Part shown: one piece after another, positions 1 to 9,087 of the stretch
How positions within the stretch are numbered: position 1 is the first letter of the stretch
Layout: each line of letters opens with the position of its first letter
Assembly (NCBI GenBank): GCA_019649035.1
Contig: BMAT01012524.1
Coordinates: forward strand, 113,063-137,346
Source: Elysia marginata
Lineage: Eukaryota > Mollusca > Gastropoda > Plakobranchidae
Length of the DNA: 24,284 nt
Reading direction: 5' to 3'
Notes under the pieces: generated by a model
The model's database searches: none
The model's input: only the letters and a program-made list of their open reading frames with translations
Told to the model about the DNA's origin: nothing
Made by a program: the position numbers and the translations under genes

Positions 1-120
1 TGGATGGATGGTTGGATACATGGTTGGTTTGGTCGATTGATGGATGGATGGTTGGATAGATGGTTGGGTTGGTGGATTAATGGATGGATGGTTGGATAGA
101 TGGTTGGGTTGGTGGATTAA
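1..120. repeat. 40-bp minisatellite, three copies
   Basis: Three head-to-tail 40-bp units built on TGGATGGATGGTTGGATAGA followed by TGGTTGGGTTGGTGGATTAA. Copies two and three are identical and copy one differs at a few sites. A degraded partial unit continues to about 160. The array runs off the left edge, so its full length is unknown. Nothing else is seen up to about 350. Confidence 0.9.
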
Positions 121-350
121 TGGATGGTGCGTTTGGGTCGATTGTTGATAGGTTTGTGGTATAAAAGTGTTGATAGAACGACGAATATATAGATAGAAAT
201 GACATAAGGACCAATATATTATCCAACTAATGAACTAAGAACCAATAATTATAATAGCAAGCAATAACCAAACTTCAAGTAAACTAACCAAAATAATAAA
301 CTGAGGACCAATCATACTATCGAGCCGATGTTCTAAAGATGACATTAGCG

Positions 351-693
351 CAGCAGATTCTTTCTGACAAACTCTCTCTATTAGTTAATGGCATTGATGA
401 AAAGGGAATTTTCAAGCGACTTACAATTCTGAAAAACTCTCTCTATTAGTTAATGGCATTGATGCTGTAGATTTTTCCAGGTACTCACGATCCTAACAAA
501 CTCTCTCTATTAATTATTGATATTGATGCAGCAGATTTTTTTAGGTACTCACGATTCTAACAAACTCTCTCTACTAGTTAATGGCATTGATGCTGTAGAT
601 ATTTCCAGGTACTCACGATTCTAACAAACTCTCTCTATTAGTTATCGACATTGATGCAGTAGATTTTTTTCCAGGTACTCACGATCCTAACAA
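351..693 (-). repeat. Tandem array of about 64 bp copying an exon/intron boundary
   Basis: On the minus strand each unit reads GAGAGAGTTTGTTAG(G/A)ATC, then GTGAGTACCTGG, then an AT-rich stretch ending CATTAACTAATA. GTGAGT copies lie at 677-682 (the exon's own donor), 611-616, 547-552 and 483-488, with a GTAAGT variant at 419-424. Spacings are 66, 64, 64 and 64 bp. A sixth partial unit lies at about 351-415. The first unit overlaps the end of the coding exon, so the array is a duplication of the exon end plus splice donor into the intron. Confidence 0.9.
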
Positions 694-844
694 ACTCGTC
701 GTACTTGATGGACCTGCCGATGTTGAAGTCCGTGACGTCAATGAGCTCGTGAACCTTGTCCATGGGAAGCAGATTGCGGTACTCCGGGTCTCTGAGGACA
801 CGCCTCAGATCGTGACAGGCAATCTTCTCACCTCCGTATACAAA
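683..844 (-). CDS. Internal exon of an EF-hand protein (partial gene)
   Basis: A 162-bp exon of 54 codons, phase 0 at both ends, with no stop. The acceptor on the minus strand is CCCTGAATCCCCACAG just above 844 and the donor is GTGAGT at 682-677. Base composition and codon texture are visibly more GC-rich than the surroundings. The translation runs from FVYGGEK to YDEFVRI. Residues 39-50 of the exon (DFNIGRSIKYDE) form an EF-hand loop with D at position 1, N at 3, I at 8 and the bidentate E at 12; positions 5 and 6 (G, R) are atypical. The preceding MDKVHELIDV and following YDEFVRI suit the E and F helices. The start of the exon, with the previous exon's ELRRILEV, resembles a degenerate first EF-hand, giving a paired unit. 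The likely role is calcium-dependent or structural regulation. The layout (a G-x-I hand, then LPxDK, then YxEfVxI) recalls the N-terminal EF-hand pair of rhomboid-related proteases, but that is only a resemblance and no gene name is justified. Confidence 0.72.
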
Positions 845-1616
845 CTGTGGGGATTCAGGGAGGGGGCGGGGGTGGTGGTGATGATGTGGAAATTAGGGAT
901 ACTGATGGTAAATTGGATAATACGTTTTGCCTTAGAATTATTTTTGTTCTGTCTCAATAAACAAAGAAGGAATAGGGCAAGATAGTATGTGGCAAAAAAT
1001 TATAAGTGGTTGTGGGAAGCAAGGAAAGTTCATATATAATAGTTTTAAAGTTTGGCACAACTATTTTTTACGTCTTGCCTGCCCATTGCAACTAAGTTCT
1101 GGAGCCCAGGTTTTGGGTATGCGAGCGAATGACAGCATCCCAAACAGACAAAATGATGCGAAATGTGGCCTAGATTTTTTCTTACAAGTTCAAATCATTA
1201 TGACAGCGTTAAGTTTCTCAGAGAATGTTGATCGATATACTCTATTTTCAGTGCACCTCTGCTCTATCTCCTTGTTATAAAGCACCAAATCCTTTCAATT
1301 TGGATGTTCTATATTTGACGCGTTTTGTCTGCTGGCGATACATGGATGTTACATTATTTAGTACCAAACATACTTGAAGATAATTATGTTAAGTTAGGAA
1401 ATAAGTTTCACTTCGTCTAGTAAGAACATTTTCATAGCTCTTTGATACTATTTGTTCGGACACACAAAAAGGAGAAAAAAATACTCACCCTTTGGAATAG
1501 CGGCCGGAAGTGCTGTAGGAAACAAGATAATTGGTTCGTGTTAGCGCAAGTATTAGGTCTCCTGAAAAGTCAAGTAATAATACTCTCATCCTCAATATCT
1601 GCCCCAAACCTCCGTT
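845..1616. other. Intronic sequence without recognised genes
   Basis: AT-rich sequence inside the predicted intron between the two EF-hand exons. Short open frames here have no family resemblance, coding texture or splice context. A G-rich GGGGGCGGGGGTGGTGGTGA run at about 861-880 is the reverse of the pyrimidine tract upstream of the 844 acceptor. Confidence 0.6.
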
Positions 1617-1791
1617 TCTCTCTCTCGCTCTTTCTCTATCTTTCTCACTCACTCTCTCTCTCTCTCGGTCTCTCTCTTTCTCCTTTTTGACTCTCACTCT
1701 CTCTCTCTCTCTTTCTTTCTCTTTTTCACCCTCTCTCACTCTCTCTCTCTTTCGCTCGCTCAGTTTCTCTCTCTCTCCCTCTCTCTCTCCC

Positions 1792-1842
<51 letters not shown>

Positions 1843-1850
1843 CCTCCATC
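1617..1850. repeat. (CT)n microsatellite and pyrimidine tract
   Basis: An almost pure pyrimidine tract on the plus strand dominated by CTCTCT with interspersed TTT, CCC and isolated G, followed by a short (CA)n stretch around 1855-1885. Long serine/leucine or arginine/glutamate open frames across it are artefacts of the repeat. Confidence 0.97.
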
Positions 1851-2047
1851 CTCTCACACACACATACAGGCCTTCACACATACACAGACTATAAAACTTT
1901 ATCATAAGTCCTTTTCTCGTGCTTCTCCTGTTTCAACTTAACAATGCCGTCTCTTTGTTAAGGCTTAGTACACAAAATACTCATGACCTATTGTAACGTT
2001 TACTAATGTCTTCGGTCTAGAAACTAATATTTTTTACCAACTGTCCT

Positions 2048-2134
<87 letters not shown>

Positions 2135-2178
2135 ATCTCTATCTCTCTCTCTCTCTCTATCTCTCTCTCTCCCTCTCT
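2048..2178. repeat. (CT)n microsatellite
   Basis: A second CT dinucleotide tract, interrupted by single G, TT and TAT variants. It is about 200 bp from the previous tract and has the same strand bias (pyrimidines on plus). Between 2180 and about 2770 I see no gene or repeat beyond short palindromic CTAGATC words near 2500-2525. Confidence 0.97.
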
Positions 2179-2777
2179 GTGTTTCTTTTCATTTGTTTAT
2201 CTACTGATCAATTTATCTTCCCATACATCTTCCTATCTTTCTTGCATTGCTTTCTCACTTTTTCTACGATCTCTATACTTGTGTCTATTTTGTCTCGCTT
2301 GGCAATTATATCCGACTCTGATTGCAACCGCAACTGGGCTGGGTTTTTTTAATATGTGGCTATTATCGTCCGCGACTAGGGCACTAATATTCTTTACTGT
2401 CAAGAAACAAGAAAAATGTACATCTGAGTAAGTCTAAAACCTAGGCTATGGCATCAAAGGTTAAGGTTTTTCTCGGCCGAAATTATGAGTAGATTCAGTC
2501 TAGACTAGATCGGGCTAGATCTAGGTTACAAGCGGACTGATATCCTTGAAACCTTGCTAAATCTATAAATCTATATTTATTAAATCTTCGTCCTGAATAG
2601 GTAGAGCTGATTCGTGAGCAATGAAGGTAAACTACTTTACTTAGCGTAATTGGAAACGGTCGCTGCTACTTTTAGCCTCTTTTTTTAAATTAAATTCGTT
2701 TAATTGTTATTCATGCTTTTTCCACGAACACATACTTTATTCTTGTAAGTTAAGTGTATGAATTTACTAGCTTTTTA

Positions 2778-3880
2778 ACTTAATTGAAATTGAAATCTTT
2801 ATTTATTCCAAGGAACATGGATATTTGTGTCTTGGTCGTGTTTCATAACACAAAAATAAAATAACATAAAAATACAAAATAGATTTAGATATGTTATAGT
2901 ATATAATTATCTCAGTCATTCCACAACATTCGATCTTCCTCTATCACCCTGAATATCACAGTCACGACATAGAATAATGTCTAGTGAGGTCATCACCGAA
3001 GTTGATGTAATAATAAGATTGAATAAAGCATGTTGGCTAGTGTTAAAAATTTGTCTACAGAAAGTCAAATAAATTACATGTATGATGTTTATAAATTTAT
3101 AAAAGGCATTACACTATCACATTGGGGCATTATATAAGTATTTTTAATGTTTAAGGCATAGAATATTAAAAATTTGAGTGGACAAAATTTAGGAATCAAT
3201 GTACAAGTATGAATAGTAATAACAATAAAATCGTGTGAGAAAAATAAGGACTGTCACAGCAATTTATGGTCTATTGAAGTTTCCTAATGGATGTGGGGAT
3301 AAATGACTTTCTATATCTCTCAGTTCTTGTTTTTTTTATAAAAAAGGCGCTGTGATCTTTGGGATCTTTCATACTCAGGATTCAATGGATGAGATTGGTC
3401 TTGCATTATTTTGAGGCTCTTTTTGGTCACATTTAAAGTATAGCGCTCATCGAAGGATGGCAAACTACATTATGTTATCTTTGTTGCTTTTTTAATTATT
3501 TTGTCAAATGTCAGTATACTCTGAATAGTGGCAGTATAAAATATTTTGAATAACTCGCATCTCATCTGAAATGATCTCAACTTTCGTAAAAAGTACAAAG
3601 GTTGATTGACACGTTTGTACAATGCACCCACGTGGGATTTCCATTTAATTTTGCCATCTATCAATATTCCTAAATATTTATAAACATCAGTTATTTCGAC
3701 GTTTTGGTTATTGATGTGTAAGGGTGGAATTTCGTCACATTTTCTCCTGAAGTCTGCAATCAGTTCTTTCGTTTTTGTTACATTCACTGTAAGAAAATTG
3801 TCTTTACACCAGCTGACAAACCTGTTCACCTCTTCAAAATAGGCGGACTCATCATTACGTATAAATCCTTGAATTTTTTT
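2778..3880 (-). mobile_element. Decayed CR1/L2-like LINE, 3' part of reverse transcriptase ORF
   Basis: Minus-strand remnant of a non-LTR retrotransposon. From about 3880 downward the frame reads GFIRNDES, then FVSWCKDNFL, VNVTKTKELIADFRRK, VYKYLGILIDGKIKW and PLYFLRKLRSF. This is the conserved region after the catalytic palm in Jockey-superfamily (CR1/L2/Rex1-type) elements. The FADD catalytic box and everything upstream, including the endonuclease, are missing. Near 3500 the frame jumps from QSILTF straight to KIIKKATKIT, where relatives have roughly 20-25 more residues, so there is an in-frame deletion. A stop follows at about 3470, then LPSFDERYTL and SHPLNPEYE. After a further frameshift comes RTERYRKSFIPTSIRKLQ with a stop at 3271-3273. 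The probable 3' end is the AATAAATAAAG plus ATTTCAATTTCAATT tail at 2781-2810. It lies within the intron of the EF-hand gene. The class is confident; the exact clade and the link to the tail are inferred. Confidence 0.85.
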
Positions 3881-4039
3881 GTGTATTGTATTTCTTGTAC
3901 ATCTATCTATGTTATTCTTTGCAAAAACCAGTACAATGTGCCTCTTGAAAGAACAATAAAGGTTTATCTTACCTAATCTTAACCAAATATCTTTACCCCC
4001 CCCCCCTCCCCTCCACCGCAGCCACCAATAACACAATTT

Positions 4040-4118
4040 TCTGCCCTTGCCAATTAAAGTGTATTATCTCCCATATGGTTTATACTGCCGATTCTGCTGC
4101 TTGATTGTCAAGGGCAGT
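4040..4118. repeat. Short inverted-repeat element, copy 2
   Basis: The left arm starts CTGCCCTTGCCAATTAAAGTG and the right arm ends TTGATTGTCAAGGGCAG; the inner arms are more eroded than in the sister copy at 4191-4269. It was carried along in the 151-bp duplication. Confidence 0.75.
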
Positions 4119-4190
4119 TTTATTCCCCAACAGTAGACTGACCACTTTACCCCCCTCCCCAATCCATCCCAGCCACCCAGAGCACAATTT

Positions 4191-4269
4191 TCTGCCCTTG
4201 CCAATCAAAGTGCATTATCTCCCTTATGGTTTATACTGCACATACTGCACTTTGATTGTCACGGGCAGA
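4191..4269. repeat. 79-bp palindromic (foldback/mini-MITE-like) element
   Basis: The arms TCTGCCCTTGCCAATCAAAG and its continuation TGCA pair with the inverse of TGCACTTTGATTGTCACGGG plus CAGA. About 24 bp pair with two mismatches, including a perfect 13-bp core CAATCAAAGTGCA / TGCACTTTGATTG. The loop of about 30 bp contains TTATCTCCCTTATGG. No coding capacity. It could be a very short non-autonomous DNA transposon or a foldback sequence; transcribed, it would form a hairpin. Confidence 0.75.
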
Positions 4270-4293
4270 TCTATTCCCAATTAGTAGACTGAC

Positions 4294-4460
4294 CACTTCA
4301 AGGATCCGGCGAAGCTCCATGTCCGCATTCCTCTTGGCCATGAGGTCGCCATCCACGGAGAAGAAGGAACTTCCGCTGCGCGTGGACCTGGTCTTGCTGG
4401 CTCCCTCCCCGTACATCTGGCCGTAGTCCATCAGCATCTCGCGCCACCGCATCATTCTGC
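4294..4460 (-). CDS. Internal exon of the EF-hand gene, upstream of 844-683
   Basis: A 167-bp exon with two bases completing a split codon and then 55 open codons. On the minus strand the acceptor is TTTTGATTCTTCTGGTGCCAG, preceded by a long C-run polypyrimidine tract. The donor is GTCAGT at 4293-4288, with GTGGTC three bases earlier as an alternative. The reading starts RMMRWREMLMDYGQMYGEGA, has a Ser/Thr/Arg-rich linker (KTRSTRSGSS) and ends MAKRNADMELRRILEV. The last segment is amphipathic and reads straight into the next exon as the entering helix of a degenerate EF-hand. Phase 0 at its 3' end matches phase 0 at 844. GC content is well above the surroundings. An alternative acceptor four bases inside (GCAG|AATG) cannot be excluded. 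I do not recognise a specific family. Confidence 0.68.
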
Positions 4461-4574
4461 CTGGCACCAGAAGAATCAAAAGGGGGATGGGGGGGGGGGG
4501 ATATTGTTATTCAGCCTTAATTATTGAAAGGTTAAACGCACAAAATGAACAGTGTAGTGCTATAGGTTTGGGTG

Positions 4575-4700
4575 AAAACGGCTAGAATGTTTGCTTCTTT
4601 GTGAGATTCGAACCCTCGACTTACAGAGTAACCTTGGAGCCCTTTGCGCTGCTACTCAAAGAAATAAAGCTTATATCATGTCACAATCACGCAAAGGGCT
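4575..4700 (-). mobile_element. tRNA-derived SINE head, related to 17915-18040
   Basis: The minus strand carries a perfect B-box-like GGTTCGAATC at 4614-4605, an A-box-like TTTGAGTAGCAGCG stretch near 4660-4650, and the 5' leader GTGACATGATATAAGCT. The order and spacing fit a tRNA-derived SINE promoter. Aligned by eye, leader, A region and B region match the copy at 17915-18040. A CGCAAAGGGCT / AGCCCTTTGCG inverted pair spans 4638-4700. I cannot define the 3' tail, which would lie towards 4500. Confidence 0.7.
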
Positions 4701-6890
4701 TTGCTGAGCCTCTAAAGATAACTTGCTGAATTGAACGGGAAAATCCAGAGCGTTTCCTAGGCTTTCAGAAGATGCTCAGTGGACAAATGGAGAAATCAAA
4801 TGTTATGATTTACGCAAAGGAGATTGGTCGAGAGTAAAGGCCCTTCATTGCAAGTGAATATCCAGTGGTACAAAAACGCGTTTTTATTGAAACAAACCCT
4901 TTTCTAGATTCTCGGTGCTTTTTTATGGAAACCTTTTACAGATAGCCTTGGCAAAAAAAATATTTCAGCTAAATTCGTGCGTGAAAGTCAATTTAAAAAT
5001 CTGAAATTACTACGATAAACTACAAGAAATTTAAAAATAAACTATTTTTTTTAATCCTTACATCCTTAAGCTTTGTTCTTTAATTTTTTAAACCTAATTT
5101 ATAGTTTTGTTTTCCATTGAAATCAAACGTATCTATATGTGCTTGAAATTCTAACTAAGAGTAGATTAAACTAAATAGCTTGGTTGTAGTGACATTCCTG
5201 TGTAAATGCTGCACCTAGGCTAAATAAAGCATTTGACTCGCTCTAATATGTGTGTTGTCTATAAGTTTGTCGAAACTGTCTCACTGGTTTTAAGAAAAGT
5301 CGGTAGAGTTAGTTGCAACTGTGAAAACTATTGAACAAATCCAGATACAGTGAAGATATTGTAAACAAATGGATACCCCTGGAGGAAACTAAGGAAGAAG
5401 AATGGAACAGCGTTACCTAAAGAATCGCTTACACAACACAATACTATAAAACTTTGATGGCGGGTTGAAGCAACGCTGGCTTTTTTTTTCTTTTAAACTT
5501 AACAAGGACGACATAAGTTTATCAACATCGTCACTATAAACATCGCTGCGGATTAGAGTGTTCGTCCTGATTATTAATTAAACTAGCATATTTTTAGGAG
5601 ATAAAGAAGTTAATATGAACATTTGAAAAGATGTAAGAAAAGAAACAAAAAGGGTCAAGAATTTTGTAACATTTTGCGCGTAAATGAATTACCAAACTAT
5701 CAAGCTTGAAAAATATTAGGCCTATAAAATCTAGGTCTGATATTAAAGAAGATAATTGAGGTAAGGTAGAGATCTAGTGACTATTTTGACGATGTCGTTA
5801 AAGATTTCGATGTTATAGATTGTTTTTTACTTATCATTTTTGTAGCAATAATCGGTTTTAAACAGGTTTAGTTACGGTTTCAATACTTTATTATCAACAT
5901 GTTTGGGATACTTATCTTGATTATTTTTTTTTTCATTTTCTATTTACCTCAGGGTTAAAACTTTGCGTGAAATCCAGAAAAGTTGGACTGTATGATGTCC
6001 TCAACGGAATCGAAAAACAAAACAAAACAAAACACTGTTGCAAACTCTCCTTGAAAAACGTTGGTCTCTGTCAGGTTTCCATGATCATTATAATCCAGAG
6101 AGAGATCTCCTAACGTTGAATCACATAGAGTCTGTGTTGGTACAGCTTTGTCCTCAAACACCGACGGTTTTCATCGAACTCCTTGCACAAGATTATTTTA
6201 AAGAATAAACACTTCCCACTGAATCGCGCCGACCTTCTTTGATTTGAAAGCCCTGTTGTTCCTATGTAAGGCTTCGATTCAAGGCCTTTTTCGCGTGTTT
6301 AAACTATTTGCTTTTCAACGTTGTGTGTTTAGCCTAGACTTGTCGAATCTGTTACGATCTGAAATCTAGCTTGAAGCATAGATCTAGATCTAAACAGTTT
6401 TGAAATACACTGTAGCTCTTTGCTTTTAGCCTTGTGGGATCTGCCAAACATACGAAGAGAAAACGTTCCACCTCAGCAAGTACCGCCTGCCATCGCAGCA
6501 AACGCCCACCACTACAGAAACAATAATGGGCTACCCGAGGTTTGAAAAGAAAAATGTAAGACCCGATATATCCCAGGTCAAAACGATCTGTGCGACTTGA
6601 GACCTGCAGATTTATGACCACGCCCTCTGTTGTTGTGAGAAGACAAAGACGAGAAGGCGTTGAAAGAAAGGAAAAGGGGTAAAAGTGGAAGTAAAAAAAT
6701 TTTAACGGAAAGTAGAGGGGGGTGGTCCAAAGAAGAATGTATGTACATGAAAAGGGAAAGGGGACCGAGACATTCTAAGGATTTCGTTATTGTTGTGTTT
6801 GTTCGATAAAGAACTCAACTTTTTAATGAATGATACAGCAAGGTTGTCTACAAAGCAATAGCCAAACCAAGCCCATATCGCCCTTCACAG
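4701..6890. other. AT-rich non-coding stretch
   Basis: I see no gene, RNA or clear repeat here. The short open frames at 5955-6161 and 6352-6621 (minus) have no recognisable domain and no convincing splice context. The sequence around 6440-6620 is somewhat more GC-balanced, and a (AAAAC)n-like run sits at about 6016-6033. Confidence 0.5.
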
Positions 6891-6980
6891 GTGACGTCAA
6901 AACTTCGTGTCTTGCCGAAAGCCTATAGATTGAAATTTATCTTCGCGCTGTTGAATTTCAATAGATTGCGGACGGCGCAG
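6891..6980 (+). other. Candidate coding exon (90 bp)
   Basis: Bounded by CCCTTCACAG at 6881-6890 and by a perfect donor CAG|GTAAGT with GTAAGT at 6981-6986. The 90 bases give 30 codons open in one frame only (VTSKLRVLPKAYRLKFIFAL onward); the other two frames have stops. It is surrounded by sequence with stops in all frames. No family is recognised and the polypyrimidine tract is weak, so this is a structural candidate rather than a called gene. It also contains a TGACGTCA word at 6892-6899. Confidence 0.3.
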
Positions 6981-7027
6981 GTAAGTTTTATCGCCTCTGC
7001 GAGGACAAGCACACGGCCCTGATGATT

Positions 7028-7097
7028 CGAGAGAGAAAGAGAGAGGGGGGGGGGGCAGAGAGCGAGAGAGAGAGAGGGAGAAAGAGAGAGAGGGGCA
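7028..7097. repeat. (GA)n / poly-G purine tract
   Basis: GAGAGAAAGAGAGA followed by a G run and further (GA)n. Serine/leucine-rich open frames on the minus strand here are repeat artefacts. Confidence 0.95.
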
Positions 7098-7099
7098 TG

Positions 7100-8030
7100 A
7101 TCCTGGAAGGCATAAAACATTCTTCTTTAACATTCCTACTAAAGTTTTCCTAAGTCTGAATCAGTCCTAATCTAGTTTAGAAAAGCTACAAAAATTAGTT
7201 CGAATACTTCATGACACAAAGTTCTATAATACCTACAGGAGGAAAGGGAATGTTTTTTTTCAGTCCCACGAAATTGGGCTCGCCGAGTAATATTTTTACA
7301 CGCATGGAAAGGCAAAAGACGTAGATCTATTAGGACCTTCATAGGCCTAGATCTGGAACCCTTTTTTTTTCTTAAAGTGCAGGTTGTAAATGTGTGCTAA
7401 TGTCTAAAGAGAGTTTAGAAGTACACGAATGTCTTTTTGAATGGGTGTGGAGACGTTTGTGATCATAAACTGTGACCTACAAGAAACTTTCATAACTACA
7501 ACAAAAGCCCTCTACTCGACATGCTTTTTTATGAAGAACTTGTAGATAATATTAATAGTGTTGAGAACAGAGCTTGACTTAATTTACTTTCTTAACAAAA
7601 GGGTGTAGTTTAGAAGGTTGCTTGTAGCCTTATAGGTGCATTTTTTAAGGGCAAAAATTTGACTCGAAGCACTTCAGAAACATTTTTAAGCCGCAACAAG
7701 TGCTATTAGCTTAAACTCTTATGTTATTTTATCTTAGGTAGAAGAGGGGAATATGACGACACACATAGAGTGTTGTGAATGTTGGAGAGTAACATTTTGA
7801 CATCTTGCAGTACTCATTTCGGACTCTAAGCTGAGCTTAAGTTTCAAGTAAATCTTTAGGCTCTAGTAAAGTATGAGCAAAGTTATATGATATTCATATG
7901 CTCTCTCTCAAGTGTCCCAAAAAAAGAATGGACTAACTGTAACACCATCAATTCTGACTTGTTTTATGGTGTGTTATACGACCTTGTAGGAATGTCAGAT
8001 TATTTAACATATTTTTTTGGCCCCGCGGTG
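7100..8030. other. Non-coding stretch
   Basis: No gene or repeat family recognised. Short CTAGATCT-type words occur near 7323 and 7350. Confidence 0.5.
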
Positions 8031-8031
8031 A

Positions 8032-8098
8032 CGCTGGATAGTCCCATGAGGACTGGAAATGGGGAAGTGCTACCTCGCGACTGTCTGGAGCGGAGGAT
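8032..8098 (+). other. Weak hammerhead-ribozyme-like core
   Basis: CTGGATA, then GTCC, CATGA, GGAC, then TGGAAA has the order of a hammerhead core (CUGAUGA, a four-pair stem II, GAAA). Two departures break the core: CTGATGA is replaced by CTGGATA, and two extra bases sit before GAAA. Outer CCCCGC and GCGGAGG could pair. The stem III and stem I edges next to the expected cleavage site do not pair well. If real, it would be a decayed, inactive copy; chance is a live alternative. Confidence 0.15.
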
Positions 8099-8109
8099 TT
8101 AGTGATAGT

Positions 8110-8680
8110 CTAATATTTTTACTCATAATTTGCCTACCTTTTTAAATGTAAAATTACTCAAGGATGTCTAACCACATACATGATGGAAGAAGTAGATTTT
8201 GTTAGGTATTTTTTTTATCAATGTATCGTGTCGCGCAACACGAACTAACAAAAGAAGTTATCTAATGATCTAATCAAGAAGAATAGAAAAAACAGGGGAA
8301 AAAAAGAAAAAAAACATATTTTATTGAGATTTCAAACCGTGCTAGGGATACTTTTGCTGACCTGTACACTTTGCGACAGGGGTGATCAGACAGAAGAATC
8401 TCTAGATAAATAGAGCGATACTAGAACATTTTCTCATGTGACTTTTTAAACTGTTGGTAAGACAACCATATGCTAGCCTACTTCCATCAGATTTTGTCAA
8501 ATCGCCTTCTCATTTTTAAGATGCGCAGCCAAGCTTAAGACACTGTTGCCTTTTGCCGGCTCCAACTTTTTGACCTTACCACAGGCAATAGTTTTATCAG
8601 AACAAAAAATTGCAAAATTAATGAAGGTTTATCAAAGATATAAATAAGAATGTAAACATTTACAAAATGAGACTTTTCTC
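8110..8680. other. Non-coding stretch
   Basis: AT-rich sequence with A and T homopolymers. No supported feature. Confidence 0.5.
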
Positions 8681-8681
8681 C

Positions 8682-9087
8682 ATGACAGAGCAGCTGATGG
8701 CTGACAGCTGTACAGACTACAAATTAATGATTGAAACCATTTGGAAGGTTGTAAGTAACCTAGCTATGTATTCAAGCTGAGACTAAACCGCTGAAGCAAG
8801 TCAGTGTTTGTTAGCTCATGATGACAGAGCTGATGGCTGACAACTGTACAGACTACAAATTAATGATTGAAACACTTTGGAAGGTTGTAAGTAACCTAGC
8901 TATGTATTCAAGCTGAGCATCAACCGCTGAAGCAAGTCAGTGTTTGTTAGCTCATGATGACAGAGCTGATGGCTGACAACTGTACAGACTACAAATTAAT
9001 GATTAAAACAGTTTGGAAGGTTGTAACCTATGTACTGAAGCTGAGACTAAACCGCTGAAGCAAGCCAGTGTTTGTTAGCCCACGATG
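8682..9087. repeat. Three-copy satellite of about 137 bp
   Basis: Units start with ATGACAGAG at 8682, 8821 and 8957 (offsets 139 and 136 bp) and end near 9087. Each contains CTGATGGCTGACA, TACAGACTACAAATTAATGA, TTTGGAAGGTTGTAA and CTGAAGCAAG(T/C)CAGTGTTTG. Copies one and two are very similar, and the third has a short deletion near 9025. No open frame is shared between copies. Copies this similar suggest fairly recent expansion. Confidence 0.93.

Larger units (their letters stand above)
3997..4298. repeat. 151-bp tandem duplication spanning a splice donor
   Basis: Two units, about 3997-4147 and 4148-4298, related by an exact 151-bp offset: ACTGACCACTT recurs at 4137 and 4288, and CACAATTTTCTGCCCTTGCC at 4032 and 4183. 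Each unit contains a C-rich run, a palindromic element and a copy of the sequence GTGGTCAGTCTACT that forms the exon's 5' splice site on the minus strand. Divergence is moderate, so the duplication is not recent. Confidence 0.9.

Noticed and set aside
1442..1941. Ser/Leu-rich and Arg/Glu-rich frames over the CT tract
   Set aside because: Pure microsatellite translation on both strands, with no domain or splice support.
8682..9087. Hammerhead ribozyme in the satellite (CTGATGG ... GAAAC)
   Set aside because: The segment between the two boxes cannot form stem II and the core has G in place of the final A. No self-complementary arms.
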